Below, piece after piece: positions 1 to 8,609 of a stretch of 44,923 nt of DNA. The stretch spans positions 1-44,923 of the forward strand of contig NZ_JAFATE010000314.1 in the NCBI RefSeq assembly GCF_019244115.1, in the 5' to 3' direction. The translations under genes and the position numbers were made by a program. Every line of letters begins with the position of its first letter. Positions within the stretch are counted from its first letter, which is position 1. The stretch comes from Bradyrhizobium sp. GTDB taxonomy: Bacteria; Pseudomonadota; Alphaproteobacteria; Rhizobiales; Xanthobacteraceae. The notes under the pieces are model-generated. The model did no database searches and was not told the origin of the DNA. It saw only the letters and a program-made list of their open reading frames with translations.

Positions 1-508
1 CGGGAAACCACTCTCGTCCAGTCTTCGTTTACAAGTGATTCGTGACTCATCTCGTGTTGGAATCACGAGCGTTTCCAATACGCAAGACCAAACTTAACGC
101 CTATGGGGAATGCCGGGTGCTGGCCGCAACCCATGGCCCGCCAGCAACAAGAAAAGCTGGCGGCAGTAACCACAGGTTCAGCCAAATCATCCCGGCATTC
201 CCTGCGCGATGGTTTTAACGCTTATGGCGCGCTCTCCCTGGGAACCGGGCTTTCTTGCTCCCATCGCCCGCGAGATCATCATCTCGCGAGCTTGGCCTCA
301 GCGTCGGGAGGCCAGGACCACGCGCTTTCGCCGTCCGCATCGATATCGCTCGTCCGGCGAGACCAACACGTCCACCGCATCCCCGCCTCACGTGTCGTGA
401 CGATCGCGATACGCCCTCTGCATCGAGGCGGGATAGCCGCACCATACTTCTGATTTGCCGAAACAGCAAGCAGAAATATTTTTTGCTCGGGGGCTGGACA
501 GCATTTTG
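1..508. repeat. Non-coding leader with probable dispersed genomic repeat
   Basis: No convincing gene is seen here. The open frames that cross it are short, overlap one another on both strands, and have no ribosome binding site. From roughly 100 to 545 the sequence resembles a long repeat that I recall from many Bradyrhizobium intergenic regions, where it yields spurious peptides with words such as DLPDG or PSGKSV (recollection, not a search). A perfect 8-bp stem with a 4-nt loop sits at 269-288 (CGCGAGAT / ATCTCGCG). The stretch lies downstream of the leftward dehydrogenase operon and may contribute to its 3' end, although I see no clean hairpin followed by a T-run. Confidence 0.45.
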
Positions 509-2077
509 TCAGAACGACCCGTCGGGCAAATCAGTCCGTACAATCCGACAGTTCAGCCCTCCCCATCCGCTTCCGACGGCGGTTTGAAACGCCGCCCGCT
601 CCGCCGACGTCAGCGACAACCGGTGCTTTGTCCGCCGATCGAGAATATCAGCGGCGCATGTCGCCCACTCCGTGTCGCTGACATAGCTGGCCTCCCGTTC
701 ATAGAGATTCGCGCCAAAATGCCGCCCGAGATCCGCGCAGCGGCGCGCCGATCCCAACAGTTCTCGCGCACGCGTGCCGTAGAGGCGCGCATAGTGATGG
801 ACCAGATCCTGCGGCAGGGCCGCATACTCGCGCGCCAGCTCCGCCGCAAAGTCTGGAAACGACGTCATGTCGCCGCCGGGCAGCGGTTTTCCGGCGGTCC
901 AGGCCGGCTGCATGTCCGGAAACCATGGCAGGAGACGCTGCATCGCGTGCTCGGCGAGTTTTCGGTAGGTGGTGATCTTGCCGCCAAAAATCGACAGCAG
1001 CGGCGCGGTGCCTGCCGCGCCGTCGACCTCGAAGACATAATCCCGCGTCACCGCGGACGGATTTTTGGCATTGTCATCATACAGCGGCCGGACACCGGAG
1101 AAAGTGTGAACGATGTCGCGCGCCTCCGGGGCCTTTCGAAAGTAGCGGCGCAGCACGCGCAACAGATAATCGGTCTCGGCAGCGTCGATCGCGACATCCT
1201 CGGCGCGGCCGTCATAGGGAATGTCGGTGGTGCCGATCAGCGCGAGCTTGTCGCCATAGGGATTGACGAAGATGACGCGACGATCGTCGTTCTGCAGCAG
1301 ATAGGCCTGCGGCCCGTTCCAGAACTTTGGCACTACCAGATGGCTGCCCTTGACGAGGCGCACCCTGTGCCCGGAATTCAGTCCGGCAACGACAGATGCG
1401 ACGTCCTGGACCCAGGGGCCGGCTGCATTGACGAGCACGCGCGCGCGAACGACCTGCGTCGTGCCATCCGCGCCCTGCATCTCGAGCAGCCAGCCGCCGT
1501 TTGCGCGCTGCGCGCGCAAGGCGCGGGTGCGCGGCAGCACGCGCGCGCCGTTCTGGGCCGCATCGATCAGGTTGAGGATGACGAGCCGCGCATCGTCGAC
1601 CCAGCAGTCGGAATATTCGAAACCGCGGCGAAATTCAGAGCGCAGCGGCTTGCCTTCGGGGCTGCGGGTGAGATCCAGGCCGCGGCTCGGCGGGAGGCGC
1701 TTGCGGCCGCCGAGATGATCGTACAGGAACAGGCCAGCCCTTACCAGCCACGCCGGACGCTGCTCCGGCGAATGCGGCAGCACGAACCGCATCGGCCAGA
1801 TGATGTGGGGCGCGGAGGCGAGCAGGACCTCGCGCTCGATCAGCGCTTCGCGCACCAGGCGAAACTCGTAATATTCGAGATAGCGCAGACCGCCATGGAC
1901 GAGCTTGCCCGAGCGCGACGACGTGCCCTCGCCAAAGTCGTCCTTCTCGCAAATCAGAACTTTAAGGCCCCGCCCGGCCGCATCGCGCGCGATGCCGGCC
2001 CCGTTGATTCCGCCCCCGATGACGGCGATGTCGACCAGCCCGTGATCCCCGCCCGCGGCCGGTGCAGCACCATTCAT
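509..2077 (-). CDS. glpD: FAD-dependent glycerol-3-phosphate dehydrogenase family (GlpD/EryB-like)
   Basis: This 522-residue flavoprotein of the GlpD family oxidises a polyol phosphate to a keto phosphate and normally passes electrons to quinone at the inner membrane. The N-terminal FAD-binding motif IGGGINGAGIARDAAGRG is at about residues 19-36, followed by the family blocks GTSSRSGKLVHGGLRYLEY and IGTTDIPYDG and a late SIFGGKITTYRKLAEHA block. Start and upstream aldolase stop share ATGA (2074-2077), so the pair is translationally coupled. It is the last gene of the long leftward operon. Rhizobial EryB proteins (erythritol phosphate dehydrogenases) belong to the same family and look nearly identical, so with an EryA-like kinase upstream the substrate may be a C4 polyol phosphate rather than glycerol phosphate. 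The last 20 or so residues depart from the family and run towards the repeat downstream. Confidence 0.85.
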   Translation of the reverse strand: MNGAAPAAGGDHGLVDIAVIGGGINGAGIARDAAGRGLKVLICEKDDFGEGTSSRSGKLVHGGLRYLEYYEFRLVREALIEREVLLASAPHIIWPMRFVLPHSPEQRPAWLVRAGLFLYDHLGGRKRLPPSRGLDLTRSPEGKPLRSEFRRGFEYSDCWVDDARLVILNLIDAAQNGARVLPRTRALRAQRANGGWLLEMQGADGTTQVVRARVLVNAAGPWVQDVASVVAGLNSGHRVRLVKGSHLVVPKFWNGPQAYLLQNDDRRVIFVNPYGDKLALIGTTDIPYDGRAEDVAIDAAETDYLLRVLRRYFRKAPEARDIVHTFSGVRPLYDDNAKNPSAVTRDYVFEVDGAAGTAPLLSIFGGKITTYRKLAEHAMQRLLPWFPDMQPAWTAGKPLPGGDMTSFPDFAAELAREYAALPQDLVHHYARLYGTRARELLGSARRCADLGRHFGANLYEREASYVSDTEWATCAADILDRRTKHRLSLTSAERAAFQTAVGSGWGGLNCRIVRTDLPDGSF

Positions 2078-2823
2078 CGCGTCTTGCCGACCCGCTTCTC
2101 AATTCGCCGCGCGGACGCTTTCGCCGAGGCGCGCGGCTTCACGGCCGGCTTTGCCACGGCTTTGGGCTTCGGAGCCTGCAAGCCGTAGGTCGAAAATCCC
2201 CGCGCGGTCTCCGCGATCTCGTCGTCGCTGAGAATGACGGGCTCACCGAGCGCGAGCGAGAGATAGTATTGGCGCGCAATGGTCTCGAGTTCGACCGCGA
2301 GCCACATCGCCTTGTCGAGGTTGGCGCCGACCGCGATCATGCCGTGATTGGCCAACAGACAGCCATTGCGGCCTTCGAGCGCTTCCAGCGCGAGCTCGGA
2401 GAGCTCCGCGGTGCCGTAGCGTGCATAGCCCGCGCAGCGAATGTCGGTACCGCCGAACGCGGCCATCATGTAGTGGCAGGCGGGGATCGGCTTGCGCGCG
2501 ATCGCGAGCACCGTGGCATAGGTGGAATGGGTGTGCACGACGCTGCCCACGTCCGGGCGGGCGCGCATGATGTCGAGATGAAAGCGCCATTCGGTCGAGG
2601 GCTGCAATGGCCCGGACCATTCGCCATAGGAATCGTCGAGCGCCATCGCGGCGATCATCTCCGGCTTCATCGCGTCATAAGGCGTGGCCGACGGGGTGAT
2701 CAGCATGCGGTCCTTGTAGCGGGCGGAGATGTTGCCTGAGGTACCCTGGTTGAGACCCGAGTCGTTCATCCATCGGCATTTTGCGATGATCGCCTCGCGC
2801 AGCTTTCGTTCCTCACCGGTCAT
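2074..2823 (-). CDS. Class II aldolase (L-fuculose-phosphate aldolase family)
   Basis: A 249-residue zinc-dependent aldolase of the class II aldolase/adducin fold. It would cleave a ketose 1-phosphate into dihydroxyacetone phosphate and an aldehyde. The glycine-rich phosphate loop NQGTSGNIS is at 25-33, the likely acid Glu78 lies in PSTEW, and the zinc ligands are His97 and His99 (HTHS) and His160 (NHG). About 35 residues after the fold ends are Lys/Ala/Arg-rich (PKPKAVAKPAVKPRAS onward), an extension not usual in FucA. A weak purine-rich ribosome site precedes the ATG. It follows the hydroxyacid dehydrogenase gene with a short gap and overlaps the dehydrogenase gene by 4 bp. The family is clear; the substrate is not. 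Confidence 0.85.
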   Translation of the reverse strand: MTGEERKLREAIIAKCRWMNDSGLNQGTSGNISARYKDRMLITPSATPYDAMKPEMIAAMALDDSYGEWSGPLQPSTEWRFHLDIMRARPDVGSVVHTHSTYATVLAIARKPIPACHYMMAAFGGTDIRCAGYARYGTAELSELALEALEGRNGCLLANHGMIAVGANLDKAMWLAVELETIARQYYLSLALGEPVILSDDEIAETARGFSTYGLQAPKPKAVAKPAVKPRASAKASARRIEKRVGKTR

Positions 2824-2841
2824 AAGCGAAACCTTTCGTCC

Positions 2842-3933
2842 TCAGCAGGGGTTGAGCGGCGGCTCGCCGGCCAGAAAGCGGCGAACCTCCTCGGCCGCCT
2901 GCTCGGCGGCAACAGTGACGGTGCGCACCGAGGCGCCGGCAATGTGCGGCGTCAGTGTGACATTGGGCAGTTGCAGGATCGGCCAGTCCGGCGGCGCCGG
3001 CTCGACGGCATAGGTGTCGAGCATCGCGCCGGCCAGCCGGCCCGAAACCAGCGCGTCATGCAGTGCCTCGTAATCCACCAGCGGCCCGCGCGCGGTATTG
3101 ATGAGGATCGCGCCGTCCTTGACCCGCGCCAGCGCATCACGACCGATGAATCCCGTTGTCTCCAGCGTGACCCGCGCATGCAGGCTGATCACGTCGGCAC
3201 GCGCCAGCAATTCATTCAACGCAACATGCTCGACGCCATCATGACGGTCTTGCGCGCTGAGCTGGACATAGGGATCGGTCACCAGGATCCTGCAGCCAAA
3301 GGCCTTGAGCAGTCTTGTCACCCGGCTGCCGATCGCGCCATAACCGACGATCCCGACCGTCATCTCGGACAGCTCGCGCCCGGTGCGGTCGGCACGATAG
3401 AGATCGCCGCGCCATTCGCCTGATCGCAACGCCTCGTGGCCGCTGCGGATCAGGCGCGTTTCGGCGAGAATCGCCCCGATGGTGAATTCGGCGACCGCGC
3501 TCGCATTGCGGCCGGGCGTGTTGACCACCAGCACGTTGTGATCGCGCGCCGCCTTGAGGTCGATATTGACCGGGCCGCCGCGCGAGACCGCGATGAATTT
3601 CAGCTTGGGAAGCCGTTCCAGCATGGCCCGCGAGATCGGCGCAAGATGCGTGACGAGCAGCGCCGCATCGCCGATGAAGGCCGCGACCTCGTCCGGCTGT
3701 CCCATATATTCCTTCAGGCCATCGAGCGGGGAGCCGGCATAACCGTGCTCCATCGGCTCGTCCGGCCAGGGCTGCTCGAGCGTTTTGATGCTGATGCCGT
3801 TGCCGCACGCCGCGGCAATTTGCTCGGCGAAGACCGACGGCAGCATGAAACGATCGCCGATGACGGCAATGGCGTTGGTATTGGAATGAGACAGCGTCGA
3901 ATCGGGCATCGCGTGAGGCTTTGTACTAGACAT
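2842..3933 (-). CDS. D-isomer-specific 2-hydroxyacid dehydrogenase
   Basis: A 363-residue NAD(P)-dependent oxidoreductase of the D-2-hydroxyacid dehydrogenase (PGDH/glyoxylate reductase) family, interconverting a 2-hydroxyacid and a 2-oxoacid. The Rossmann motif VGYGAIGSRV lies mid-protein, followed by catalytic Arg in NTARGPLVDYEAL, Glu in AVEPAPP and His in TPHIAG. I chose the ATG at 3933 because GGGGGA precedes it at good distance and it overlaps the kinase stop by 8 bp, typical of coupling; an internal ATG at 3909 is the alternative. The reading frame stays open further upstream but that would lie inside the kinase gene. In this operon it could process the acid or aldehyde arm produced by the aldolase (inference). 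Confidence 0.85.
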   Translation of the reverse strand: MSSTKPHAMPDSTLSHSNTNAIAVIGDRFMLPSVFAEQIAAACGNGISIKTLEQPWPDEPMEHGYAGSPLDGLKEYMGQPDEVAAFIGDAALLVTHLAPISRAMLERLPKLKFIAVSRGGPVNIDLKAARDHNVLVVNTPGRNASAVAEFTIGAILAETRLIRSGHEALRSGEWRGDLYRADRTGRELSEMTVGIVGYGAIGSRVTRLLKAFGCRILVTDPYVQLSAQDRHDGVEHVALNELLARADVISLHARVTLETTGFIGRDALARVKDGAILINTARGPLVDYEALHDALVSGRLAGAMLDTYAVEPAPPDWPILQLPNVTLTPHIAGASVRTVTVAAEQAAEEVRRFLAGEPPLNPC

Positions 3934-5500
3934 GGGCGTCCCCCGCGCGCAAGGCGGCGAGCTGCTTCCAGACCGGCCGGGAGCCGAGCCGCGCATCGAG
4001 GTAGACCGGAAACAGTTTTGCGTAGCGCGCAGCCAGGACCGGATCGGGCGCCTGCGGCGTACTGAGATGCGGGCTCACCCAGTCTTCTGCGCAGGCTGCC
4101 ATGTCGGCGTAGCAGCCGGTGGCGACAGCCGCGATCATCGCCGCTCCCGCGGCACCGGCCTCGGCGCGACTGCAGATCCGAATGTTGCAGTCGAGCGTGG
4201 CCGCAAGGATCGTGCCGAGCGCCCGGCTGCGCGCCGCGCCGCCGGTGATCCTGATATCGCGCGGCAGCGTTCCCATGGCGGCGTAACAATCGCGCGCCGC
4301 GAATGCCAGTCCCTCGATGACAGCGCGCATCAGGTCCCAGTAGCGGTGGCGGGAGCGCAGGCCGAAAAATTGCGCGCAGGCCTCATGCGCGACGAACGGG
4401 CCGCGCTCGCCGGCATCCGAGATGAAGGGATGAAACAGCAGTTCGCCCGGCTCGGCCTGCAGCACGCGTTCGTCGAGCCGTTTGAGGAGATCGCCGCGCG
4501 CGCGCGTCACGCCTTCGGCGGCCAGCACGTCCAAAGCAAGATCGAGCAGCCAGTCGATGTTCAGCGTCGCCGCCATGTTGGATTGCATCTGCGCATAATG
4601 GCCGGGCACCGGGAACGGCATGGTGTAGCCGGTCGCCTCGCTGTTCAATGTCACTGCGTCCGCATTGGCGGCGAGCCGCATATGCATGCCGGTCGAGCCG
4701 ACGATGGTGCAGCCGATATCGGGCGCGGTATCGTAGAGGCCGGCGCCCAGCGCATTGCAGATCACGTCGACATAGCCGAGCGACACCGGCACGCCGGCGG
4801 GCAGGCCAGTCTCCGCCGCGGCCGCATCGGTCAGCCGATGCGTGGTGGCGACGCCGTCGACCACTTTGGGAAAAAGCCTCATCAGATCGGAGATGCCGAT
4901 GAGACCAGCGGTCTCCTCATCAAAACCGCGCTTGCGAAACTTGCCACACGTGAAGGTGGCTTCCGACGGATCGGTGGCGCGCTCGCCGGTGAGCAGGAAG
5001 TAGAGCCAGTCCTTGCAATGAAAGGCGGTGCGCGCCCGCGACAGCACATCCGGCTCGTGGGCCTTGAACCACGCCAATTGGGCGCCCTGCTGGCACGCAT
5101 TGAGGCCGGAGCCAGTGCGGCGATAGAGTTTTGCGTTACGCTCGCTGGACCTGATCTCGTCCACCAGTTTTGCCGCGCGCGAATCGAGCCACAGCAGCGC
5201 CGGCGCGACCGGCCGCCCGTCGTCGTCGATCAGCCAGGTGCCGTCGCCCTGCCCGGTGACCGCGATGGCCGCCAGGCGCGTGCCGAGATCGGGGACGACG
5301 GAGGCAAGTCCCCTGACCGCGGCGACCGTATCGGTCCAGGTCCGCGCCATCTCCTGCTCGACCCGGCCGCCTGCGGCGATGCGATAGCTGTTCGGCAGCG
5401 CGAATTCGCCGAGCTGCCCGCCGTCACGCGCGAACGCCACGGTCTTGATCATCGAGGTGCCGGCATCGATGCCGACGATCAGGTCGCGGCTTTGCGTCAT
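3926..5500 (-). CDS. eryA: FGGY-family carbohydrate kinase, erythritol kinase (EryA)-like
   Basis: A 524-residue sugar/polyol kinase with both FGGY domains. The N-terminal ATPase-fold motif GIDAGTSMIKTVAF is near residue 10, AVTGQGDGTWLIDDDGRP near 80, and the C-terminal block ITGGAARSRALGTILAATL near 420. Several blocks (HCKDWLYFLLTGERATDPSE, NMAATLNIDWLL, ISDAGERGPFV, ATRDCYAAMG-like ARDCYAAMG) match what I remember of Brucella and Rhizobium EryA, which phosphorylates erythritol. Length also fits. It overlaps the upstream ATPase gene by ATGA (5497-5500). Together with the GlpD/EryB-like protein it gives a kinase-dehydrogenase pair as in erythritol catabolism, but the eryC and isomerase genes of that pathway are not nearby. 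Another C4-C5 polyol substrate is possible. Confidence 0.75.
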   Translation of the reverse strand: MTQSRDLIVGIDAGTSMIKTVAFARDGGQLGEFALPNSYRIAAGGRVEQEMARTWTDTVAAVRGLASVVPDLGTRLAAIAVTGQGDGTWLIDDDGRPVAPALLWLDSRAAKLVDEIRSSERNAKLYRRTGSGLNACQQGAQLAWFKAHEPDVLSRARTAFHCKDWLYFLLTGERATDPSEATFTCGKFRKRGFDEETAGLIGISDLMRLFPKVVDGVATTHRLTDAAAAETGLPAGVPVSLGYVDVICNALGAGLYDTAPDIGCTIVGSTGMHMRLAANADAVTLNSEATGYTMPFPVPGHYAQMQSNMAATLNIDWLLDLALDVLAAEGVTRARGDLLKRLDERVLQAEPGELLFHPFISDAGERGPFVAHEACAQFFGLRSRHRYWDLMRAVIEGLAFAARDCYAAMGTLPRDIRITGGAARSRALGTILAATLDCNIRICSRAEAGAAGAAMIAAVATGCYADMAACAEDWVSPHLSTPQAPDPVLAARYAKLFPVYLDARLGSRPVWKQLAALRAGDAHV

Positions 5501-6624
5501 CGTGCCGCCGCCTCCGCATGGTGAATGCAGGTGCCGTCGGCGGCGAAAATGTGGATGTGACGCGGCTCGATCGCAAACGGCACGAGCTCACCCGGCCGCG
5601 CCGCGACGCGGCCCGGCGTGACGGCAATCACGAGATGGCCGCAGAGTTCGCCGGCGATATGCGACTGGTCGCCGAGCCATTGATTGGAGGCAACGCGCAC
5701 GCGTGCCTCGCCCGATCCGACCGCGATCTTCTGTGGCCGGATGCCGATGCGCAGCGACGGCGCCGTCTCCAGCGTTTTTCGCGCGACGGCGTCGAGCGCG
5801 TCGCCCTCGATCTGGAGGGCCACGTCGCGGCCGACCGACAGGCGGAAGCCGCCATCGGTGCGGCTGACATCCGCCTCCAGCAGGTTCATCGGCGGCTCGC
5901 CGATGAAGCTGGCGACGAACAGGTTTGCGGGCCGGTCCTTCAATTCCTTCTCGCTGGCGAACTGCTGCAGCACGCCGTCCTCCATGACCGCGATGCGATC
6001 CGCCAGCGCGCTCGCTTCGGTCTGGTCGTGGGTGACGAAGATCGCCGTCATTTCCCGCTCGGCAAGGAGGCTTTTGATTCGACCGCGCAGCACCGCGCGA
6101 AGCTGCGGCTCGAGCTGCCCCATCGGCTCGTCGAGCAGATAGAGATCGGCGTCGCGCACCAGCGCGCGTGCCAGCGACACCCGCTGCTGCTGACCGCCCG
6201 AGATCGAGCGCGGATAGCTGTCCAGAATGTCCTCGATCTCGACCAAGTGCGCGATCGTGTCGACGCGCCGCGACATCTCCGCGCGCGACAGCTGCCGGGA
6301 TTTCAGCGCAAACGCGATGTTCTCGCGCACCGTAAGCGGCGGATAGAGCGAGTAGCCTTCAAAAGCCATCGCGACCTTGCGCCGGGCCGGCGGCAGCTCG
6401 TGGATGCGCCGTCCCTGCAGCGTGATCGATCCGGCCGTCACGCTCTCAAAACCCGCGATCATGCGCAAGGTCGAGGTCTTGCCGCAGCCGGATGAGCCCA
6501 AGAGTGCGACGATCTCGCCCTTGCCGATCTCCATGTCGAGAGATCGCACGGCGTGAACCGGCGTCTTGCTGCGGCTCGCATAGACCTTGTCAACGCTGCG
6601 AAGCTCGAGTATGCCCATGGCCAT
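5497..6624 (-). CDS. ABC transporter ATP-binding protein (CUT1/MalK-like), consensus-site subunit
   Basis: A 375-residue cytoplasmic ATPase for the polyol/sugar importer. Walker A GSSGCGKT is at 43-50, signature ISGGQ at 141-145, Walker B LYLLDEP with Glu166, switch His199 (VTHD), then a C-terminal TOBE/MalK-type regulatory region. Two positions are unusual: the Q-loop has Glu89 (MAFEGYSLYP) instead of Gln, and the D-loop reads GQLEP instead of the usual SNLDA. I chose the ATG at 6624 because GGAG lies 5 nt upstream; the frame is open further upstream inside the preceding gene. It starts 10 bp after the other ATPase gene ends. A pair of different ATPases matches the rhizobial glycerol importer GlpSTPQV layout. 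Confidence 0.88.
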   Translation of the reverse strand: MAMGILELRSVDKVYASRSKTPVHAVRSLDMEIGKGEIVALLGSSGCGKTSTLRMIAGFESVTAGSITLQGRRIHELPPARRKVAMAFEGYSLYPPLTVRENIAFALKSRQLSRAEMSRRVDTIAHLVEIEDILDSYPRSISGGQQQRVSLARALVRDADLYLLDEPMGQLEPQLRAVLRGRIKSLLAEREMTAIFVTHDQTEASALADRIAVMEDGVLQQFASEKELKDRPANLFVASFIGEPPMNLLEADVSRTDGGFRLSVGRDVALQIEGDALDAVARKTLETAPSLRIGIRPQKIAVGSGEARVRVASNQWLGDQSHIAGELCGHLVIAVTPGRVAARPGELVPFAIEPRHIHIFAADGTCIHHAEAAAR

Positions 6625-6634
6625 CACTGCTCCA

Positions 6635-7732
6635 TCATGCGGCCTGTCGCCGGTGCGACAGTTCGATGCGGCGTCCGCTCGCGCGGTCGAACAACAGCGC
6701 CGCCTCCGGCGTGAAGCGGACAAAGACTGACGCGTCGGACGCCGTGTAAGGTGCGTCAGGCGGCAGGGCCGCGAGCCATTCCGTTCCATCGGCCAGGCGA
6801 AGCAACAGCACGGCCTTTTCGTGGATCGGCGTGACCGCGAGGATGCGCGCCGGGACGGCGTCGTCAGCAGCCGATAACGAGATCATCAGATCTTCAGGCC
6901 GCACGCCGAGCCAGCAGGCCGCTGTCGGCGGCTCCGCGCCAGCCGGGCCGAGATGCACGCGGGCGCCAGAGATCGCGGCCGAGAGCGCGCCATGCTCGGC
7001 GAGCGGCGTCACCTCGACGAGATTGATGGAGGGATCGCCAAACAGCCGCGCGACGGCGACGGAGGCGGGTCTCGCATAAATGTCCTCGGGAGGCGCGACC
7101 TGCTCGAGGTGGCCGTCGATCAGCACGGCGATGCGATCGGCGATCGCCATCGCCTCGCGATAATCCTGGGTCACATAGAGCACCGATGAAGAACCGCGCC
7201 GCAGCAGGTTCGGCAGTTCGAGCCGCATTTCATAGCGCAGCTTGGCGTCGACATTGCGCAGGGGATCGTCCAGCAGCAGCACGTCCGGGCTGCCGATCAG
7301 CGCACGCGCCAGCGCGGTGCGCTGCTTCTGCCCGTTCGACAATTCACGCGGCATGTGACCCAGCACATGCTCGATCTTGAGCAATCGGCTGATCGCCTGC
7401 ACGCGGGCCGCCACCTCGGCGGCTTTGCCGCGCAGTCCGCTCGCGATGTTCTGGCGGGCCGACATGTGCGGAAACAGCGCAAAATTCTGGAACGCCATGC
7501 CGATGCCGCGCCGCTCGGGCGGCGCGCCGACCATCGAACGGCCGCCGATGAGAATTTCGCCTTCGTCGGGCTCGAACATGCCCGCGATCATGCGCAGCAG
7601 CACCGTCTTGCCACTGCCGGACGGTCCGAACACGGCGACGATCTCGCCGGGCTCGACGGCGAGCGACAGACGATCGGCCGGCAGTGTCGTGCCAAACGCC
7701 TTGCTGACGGATTTGAGCTCGAGCCGTGACAT
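6635..7732 (-). CDS. ABC transporter ATP-binding protein (CUT1/MalK-like), degenerate-site subunit
   Basis: A 365-residue ATPase, partner of the one downstream. Walker A GPSGSGKT is at 36-43, Q-loop Gln82 (FQNFALFPH), signature LSNGQ at 131-135 (usually LSGGQ). Walker B reads VLLLDDP, so the catalytic Glu is Asp156, and the switch His is Gln188 (YVTQDYREAM). Loss of both catalytic Glu and His suggests that its own Walker site binds ATP but hydrolyses poorly, while its signature motif completes the active site of the partner. A TOBE-like C-terminal region follows. It sits 3 bp after the permease gene, so it is clearly in the operon. Confidence 0.88.
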   Translation of the reverse strand: MSRLELKSVSKAFGTTLPADRLSLAVEPGEIVAVFGPSGSGKTVLLRMIAGMFEPDEGEILIGGRSMVGAPPERRGIGMAFQNFALFPHMSARQNIASGLRGKAAEVAARVQAISRLLKIEHVLGHMPRELSNGQKQRTALARALIGSPDVLLLDDPLRNVDAKLRYEMRLELPNLLRRGSSSVLYVTQDYREAMAIADRIAVLIDGHLEQVAPPEDIYARPASVAVARLFGDPSINLVEVTPLAEHGALSAAISGARVHLGPAGAEPPTAACWLGVRPEDLMISLSAADDAVPARILAVTPIHEKAVLLLRLADGTEWLAALPPDAPYTASDASVFVRFTPEAALLFDRASGRRIELSHRRQAA

Positions 7733-7735
7733 TCC

Positions 7736-8593
7736 CTAGCCTTTCACCGCGCCGAGCGACAGCCCCTCGACCAGGTAGCGCTGCGCATAAAGCGCGAGCA
7801 GCAGGGTCGGCGTCACCGAGAGCACGATCGCCGCGGCGATCTGCCCGTATTGGATTCCCGAAGCCGTGACGAAGGCGAGCGCGCCGACCGTCACCGGCTG
7901 CTTGTCTGCGGAGGCGAGGATCAGCGCGAAGACAAAATTGTTCCAGCAGAAAATGAACGACAACAGGCCGGCCGCGGCAATGCCGGGCCCGGCGAGCGGC
8001 ACCGCGATGCGCGTAAAAGCCTCGCGCCAGGAATGGCCCGCGAGACGGTAGGCATGCTCGATATCGGGGCTGATGTCCTCAAAGTAGCCGCGCACGATCC
8101 AGAGGATCAACGGCAGTGCAATGAGCTGATAGACCCAGACGATGCCGAAATAGGTGTCGTTGAGGCCGATGTCCTGATAGTACAGCGACAGCGGCAGCAG
8201 CACGAGCAACGGCGGCGCGAAGCGGAACGAGAGCAGCGTGAAGGCGATGGTTTCGCCGAGCTTGAACTTGAATCGTGCGAAGGCATAGGCCGCCGGCACG
8301 CCGAGCAGCAGCGCCAGCACGACAGCGGCGCTCGACAGCGCAAAGCTGTTCCACAGATTGTGCACGAAGGAAATTTCGAGATTGCCCGCGGTCGTCCGCA
8401 ACTGGCCGGAGATCAGCGCCGCGTAATTGCCAAGCGTCGGTTCGAACACGAGGCGGGGCGGGATCCGCAAAATCTGCTCGTTGGTCTGGAACGACATCAG
8501 AAAGATCCAGACGATCGGAAACATGAAGAACACGAGGACGAGCGCAAGGGCGATGCCTCGGAAGATGCGTCCGGCGAGACTGGAATGTTCCAT
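7736..8593 (-). CDS. ABC transporter permease (CUT1, MalG-type)
   Basis: A 285-residue inner-membrane permease with about six hydrophobic segments, the first at about 12-32 (GIALALVLVFFMFPIVWIFL). The cytoplasmic EAA loop that docks to the ATPases is visible near residue 190-205 as HAYRLAGHSWREAFTRI, with the conserved Gly. The N-terminal segment followed by the SFQTNEQIL periplasmic stretch is typical of MalG-like partners. It lies 16 bp downstream of the other permease gene and 3 bp upstream of an ATPase gene. It is one half of the translocation pore for the substrate delivered by the binding protein at 9649-11088. Confidence 0.88.
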   Translation of the reverse strand: MEHSSLAGRIFRGIALALVLVFFMFPIVWIFLMSFQTNEQILRIPPRLVFEPTLGNYAALISGQLRTTAGNLEISFVHNLWNSFALSSAAVVLALLLGVPAAYAFARFKFKLGETIAFTLLSFRFAPPLLVLLPLSLYYQDIGLNDTYFGIVWVYQLIALPLILWIVRGYFEDISPDIEHAYRLAGHSWREAFTRIAVPLAGPGIAAAGLLSFIFCWNNFVFALILASADKQPVTVGALAFVTASGIQYGQIAAAIVLSVTPTLLLALYAQRYLVEGLSLGAVKG

Positions 8594-8609
8594 GGCCAGC
8601 GCTCCATCC

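Noticed and set aside
103-587. Short overlapping frames at the left end as genes
   Set aside because: They overlap on both strands and look like spurious peptides from a dispersed repeat.
455-2188. 577-residue open frame on the plus strand
   Set aside because: Antisense to the GlpD-like and aldolase genes; Arg/Ala-rich composition, no domain, no ribosome site. A high-GC shadow.
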